Below the pieces are notes generated by a model. It saw nothing but the letters and a program-made list of their open reading frames with translations, was not told the DNA's origin and ran no database searches. 14,935 bases of DNA from the NCBI GenBank assembly GCA_900541285.1, contig UQJA01000045.1:1-14935 (forward strand), in the 5' to 3' direction. The stretch comes from an uncultured Collinsella sp. (GTDB lineage: Bacteria; Actinomycetota; Coriobacteriia; Coriobacteriales; Coriobacteriaceae). The position numbers were made by a program, and so were the translations under genes. Below are positions 12,329 through 14,935 of the stretch, in pieces (position 1 is the first letter of the stretch; every line of letters starts with the position of its first letter).

Positions 12329-14782
12329 CTAGCCGCGGACCTCGCCGTTTACGCCCTTGCACACCTTGGTGACGATCTTCTGGTGCGCCTTCTCGACCTC
12401 TTCGCTGGTGAGCGTGTGGTCGTCGGAGCGATACGTAAGTGCGAAGGCCATGGACTTCTTGCCCGCTCCGATGCGGACCGGATCGCGGTAGACGTCGAAC
12501 AGGCGCACGCCCTCGAGCAGTTTGCCGCCGGCACTCGTAATACGACGCTCAAGATCCTCGCAGGTCACAGTGTTGTCGACCACGATAGCAAGGTCGTGCT
12601 CAACGGCAGGGTACTGCGAGAACTCGCGGTAGTTCTCCTGATTGCGGGCGCCCTTGATCAGCTTGTCCAGATCGAGCTCAAAGGCAACGACGACCTCATC
12701 GATGCCGCAGGCCTCGCGCGCCTCGGGGTGAATCTCGCCGACCCAGCCCAGCACGGTACCGCCCGAGAGCACCTCGGCAGCACGACCCGGCTGCAGGAAG
12801 GCATAGCTCTCGCCCTCGACGGGACGGAAGCGAACCTTCTCAATGCGCAGCTGGGCGAGCAGCTCCTCGACGATGCCCTTGCCAAAGAAGAAACGCAGCT
12901 TGCGGTACTTCATGTTCCAGGACTGCTCGCTCCACTGGCCCGAGAGCACGCCCGCGACGGACTTGGTCTCCTTGGGCAGGCTGGCATTCTCGCGACCGTG
13001 GAACAGACTGCCGACCTCGTACAGGTGCACGTTGGGCGTGCCGTGGGCCTCGTTATAGGCAACGGACTGCAGTAAGCCCGGCAGCAACGAGCGGCGCATC
13101 TCGGTCTGCTCGGCGACCAACGGGTTCATGAGCACCACGGGGCAGCCGCGGCCTTCGGTGGACATGCCGATCTTCTCCAGGTCGCCCGGGGCAGCAAAGC
13201 CAAAAGTCGTGGTCTCGTTGAGGCCGCAGGCGCGCAGGATCTCGCCGACCTTGCGGGTAAGCTTCTGCTCGCGCGTCAGACCGCCGATATGGTTCTTGGC
13301 AGCCGGAATGGTCGCCGTGACGCGACCCATGCCCCATAGGCGCAGGACCTCCTCGATCAGATCGATCTCGCGCGGCAGGTCGGGACGGAAGCTCGGCGGC
13401 GTGACCATAAAGTCCTCACCGTCGCGCTCGACGGTGCAGCCCAGGCGGGTAAGCGAGCGCTCGATAAAGTCGGGCTCGATGTCGGCGCCGCAGATGGCGT
13501 GCACGCGGGCCAAACGCAGCTTAATGCTGTCGATGGTCTTGGGCGCGGGGAACACGTCCACATAGCCGGGGGCGACCTCGCCGCCGGCGATCTCCTCGAT
13601 GAGCGCGCACGTCACATTGGCGACGTCCACGCAGCCGGTCTCGTCGACCTGGCGCTCAAAGCGGATGGAGGCGTCGGAGATCAGCGATAGGTCACGGCTG
13701 GTGTGCGAGGTGCGGCCGGCGTTGAAGCAGGCGCTCTCGACCATCACGTCAACGGTATCGTCCTCGATCTCGGAATCCATGCCGCCCATGACACCGGCCA
13801 GCGCCACGGGACGCTCGCCGTCGGTGATGAGGCCCATGCCGGCGTCGAGCACGCGCTCCTCGCCGTCGAGCGTCGTGAACTTCTCGTCCTGCTGGGCGGC
13901 GCGAACTACCACACGACGGTGGCCATCGCGCGCGGCAAAGGTGTCCAGGTCAAAGGCGTGCAGCGGCTGACCGGTGAGCATCATCACATAGTTGGTGATG
14001 TCGACGATGTTGTTGTGCGGGCGCACGCCCAGGGCGTTAAGGCGCTTGACCATCCAGTCGGGCGACGGGCCGACCTTGACGTTGCGCACGATGCGGGCAA
14101 CGTAGCGGTCGCACAGGCCCTCGTCGGCAATCTCGACGGAAAGCTCGTCGTCGGTCGCGCGGCCGGTCTCGGCCTTGATGGCGGGCAGCTCAACGTGGAA
14201 ATCGCGGTCGAAGATGGCGCCGGTCTCGCGGGCCATGCCGATCATGGACAGGCAGTCGGGGCGGTTGGGCGTAATCTCGCAGTCGAGCACGGTGTCGCTC
14301 GAGCCCACATACTCGGCAAACGGCATGCCGCAGGGCGTATCCTCGGGCAGGATCATAATGCCGGAGTGGTCGCCGCCCAGACCGAGCTCGCGCGCGGAGC
14401 AGTTCATGCCCATGGACACGACGCCGCGAAGCTTGCTCTTCTTGATCTTGACGTCGCCGGGCAGAACTGCGCCGATCATGGCCGTGACGATGTGGTCGCC
14501 GGCCTCGAAGTTCTGCGCGCCGCAGACGATCTGCAGCGGAGCGGGATTACCGTCGGGGTCGAGGTTCTTGTCGCCCACGTCGACCGAGCACACATACATG
14601 TGGTCGCTATCGGGGTGCGGGGTCTTGGTGAGTACCTTGGCGGTCACCACGTGGTCGAAGGACTCGCCCACGGTGTCGATCGCCTCGACCTCGGTGCCGG
14701 TACGGATATATTCGTCCGAAAGGGTCTTGGGATCCTCCGGAATATCGATCATGGTCTTGAGCCAGTCGTAAGAAACACGCAT
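12329..14782 (-). CDS. pheT: phenylalanine-tRNA ligase beta subunit
   Basis: β-chain of the cytosolic α2β2 phenylalanyl-tRNA synthetase. The 817 residues cover the full bacterial length: N-terminal helix region MRVSYDWLKTMIDIPE, EMAP/OB-fold tRNA-binding domain (~40-155, with GMNCSARELGLGGDHSGIM), B3/B4 editing domain (~210-390, with DITNYVMMLTGQPLHAFD), B5 domain (~405-480, ending DLPREIDLIEEVLRLWG), catalytic-like core (~490-700) and anticodon-binding FDX-ACB domain (~720-815, with YPAVEHDLAIVV). No frameshift or missing block is apparent. The ATG has AGGAG six bases upstream. pheS usually lies directly upstream in the same operon, but its C-terminus is not seen in the 153 bp up to the window end. 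Confidence 0.96.
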   Translation of the reverse strand: MRVSYDWLKTMIDIPEDPKTLSDEYIRTGTEVEAIDTVGESFDHVVTAKVLTKTPHPDSDHMYVCSVDVGDKNLDPDGNPAPLQIVCGAQNFEAGDHIVTAMIGAVLPGDVKIKKSKLRGVVSMGMNCSARELGLGGDHSGIMILPEDTPCGMPFAEYVGSSDTVLDCEITPNRPDCLSMIGMARETGAIFDRDFHVELPAIKAETGRATDDELSVEIADEGLCDRYVARIVRNVKVGPSPDWMVKRLNALGVRPHNNIVDITNYVMMLTGQPLHAFDLDTFAARDGHRRVVVRAAQQDEKFTTLDGEERVLDAGMGLITDGERPVALAGVMGGMDSEIEDDTVDVMVESACFNAGRTSHTSRDLSLISDASIRFERQVDETGCVDVANVTCALIEEIAGGEVAPGYVDVFPAPKTIDSIKLRLARVHAICGADIEPDFIERSLTRLGCTVERDGEDFMVTPPSFRPDLPREIDLIEEVLRLWGMGRVTATIPAAKNHIGGLTREQKLTRKVGEILRACGLNETTTFGFAAPGDLEKIGMSTEGRGCPVVLMNPLVAEQTEMRRSLLPGLLQSVAYNEAHGTPNVHLYEVGSLFHGRENASLPKETKSVAGVLSGQWSEQSWNMKYRKLRFFFGKGIVEELLAQLRIEKVRFRPVEGESYAFLQPGRAAEVLSGGTVLGWVGEIHPEAREACGIDEVVVAFELDLDKLIKGARNQENYREFSQYPAVEHDLAIVVDNTVTCEDLERRITSAGGKLLEGVRLFDVYRDPVRIGAGKKSMAFALTYRSDDHTLTSEEVEKAHQKIVTKVCKGVNGEVRG

Positions 14783-14935
14783 CTAGCTCTCCTTTCATAC
14801 TGAAAGCCTGCGAAGAGATGCAGGTGGAAACTTCAACTTTGTGAACATTCCTTACAAAGCGAGGGTTGTCCAAGTGCGGCAGATCGGCCCGAAAGAGGAG
14901 CGCCGCGTACTTTGGTACGCAAGCGACGAATGAGC
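14783..14935 (-). other. pheT upstream region with several hairpins and an open frame
   Basis: Read on the minus strand, this stretch has GCGTAC-CAAA-GTACGC (14920-14905), CTTTGT/ACAAAG with an 11-base loop (14859-14837), CCTGC/GCAGG with an 8-base loop (14824-14807), and CTTTC/GAAAG (14806-14792) touching the Shine-Dalgarno. No T-box consensus (GGTGG-ACC-CG antiterminator wording) is present. One frame is open from the window end into pheT (reading VACVPKYAALLFRADLPHLD and onward) and does not resemble a PheS C-terminus. It may be a leader RNA, the end of an unidentified gene, or a dispersed palindromic element. Confidence 0.35.

Noticed and set aside
14783..14935. T-box leader for pheT
   Set aside because: No T-box bulge/antiterminator consensus and no terminator with a T tract before the start codon.

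Overview
The window looks like a piece of a high-GC Gram-positive genome of the Coriobacteriia, most probably a Collinsella relative. The reasons are the GC-rich coding bias, a Tad-pilus locus, an ECF-type metal importer with a fused CbiM and no separate CbiN, and stacked housekeeping genes. The genus is an inference from gene content. No database search was run.

Layout. Positions 1-123 are not trustworthy sequence: a ~99 bp scrap of a 23S rRNA (uracil-5-)-methyltransferase gene lies between an 8-C run and a 16-C run and is probably a chimeric contig end. From 123 to 1993 on the minus strand are the first two genes of a Tad/Flp pilus operon, cpaB-like and then tadZ/cpaE-like, overlapping as TGATG; tadZ is cut by the poly-C junction. 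Upstream of cpaB (about 2017-2155) is an unusual cluster of TGGTYAG motifs, three of them in 11-bp phase. Next on the minus strand come rsgA (2246-3430) with its own terminator, a strong terminator at 3479-3512, a large imperfect inverted repeat (3572-3659), and a P-type Ca2+-ATPase (3671-6352).

The Ca2+-ATPase has a structured 5' leader: two hairpins whose loops are perfectly complementary over 7 nt, with the Shine-Dalgarno inside the basal stem. This is the best candidate in the window for an undescribed regulatory RNA. The 440-bp spacer at 6353-6793 separates this gene from the divergent pyruvate kinase gene pyk (6794-8254, plus strand), which has an AT-rich promoter region and a textbook terminator. 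Convergent to pyk is a zinc-dependent phospholipase C-like protein (8455-9303, minus).

From 9384 to 12100 on the minus strand is a compact cbiM-cbiQ-cbiO operon for an ECF Ni2+/Co2+ importer. It is preceded by a perfect GTGTTAC-N14-GTAACAC inverted repeat that matches a known NikR operator pattern, so nickel is the more likely substrate. Last is a complete pheT (12329-14782, minus). No PheS C-terminus is visible in the 153 bp upstream of it; that stretch holds several hairpins and an open frame.

Taken together the region is mostly ordinary chromosome: translation (rsgA, pheT), glycolysis (pyk), cation homeostasis (Ca2+-ATPase, cbiMQO) and surface pili (tad). The novelty is in the non-coding parts. 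I see no tRNA, rRNA, CRISPR, insertion sequence or phage gene.
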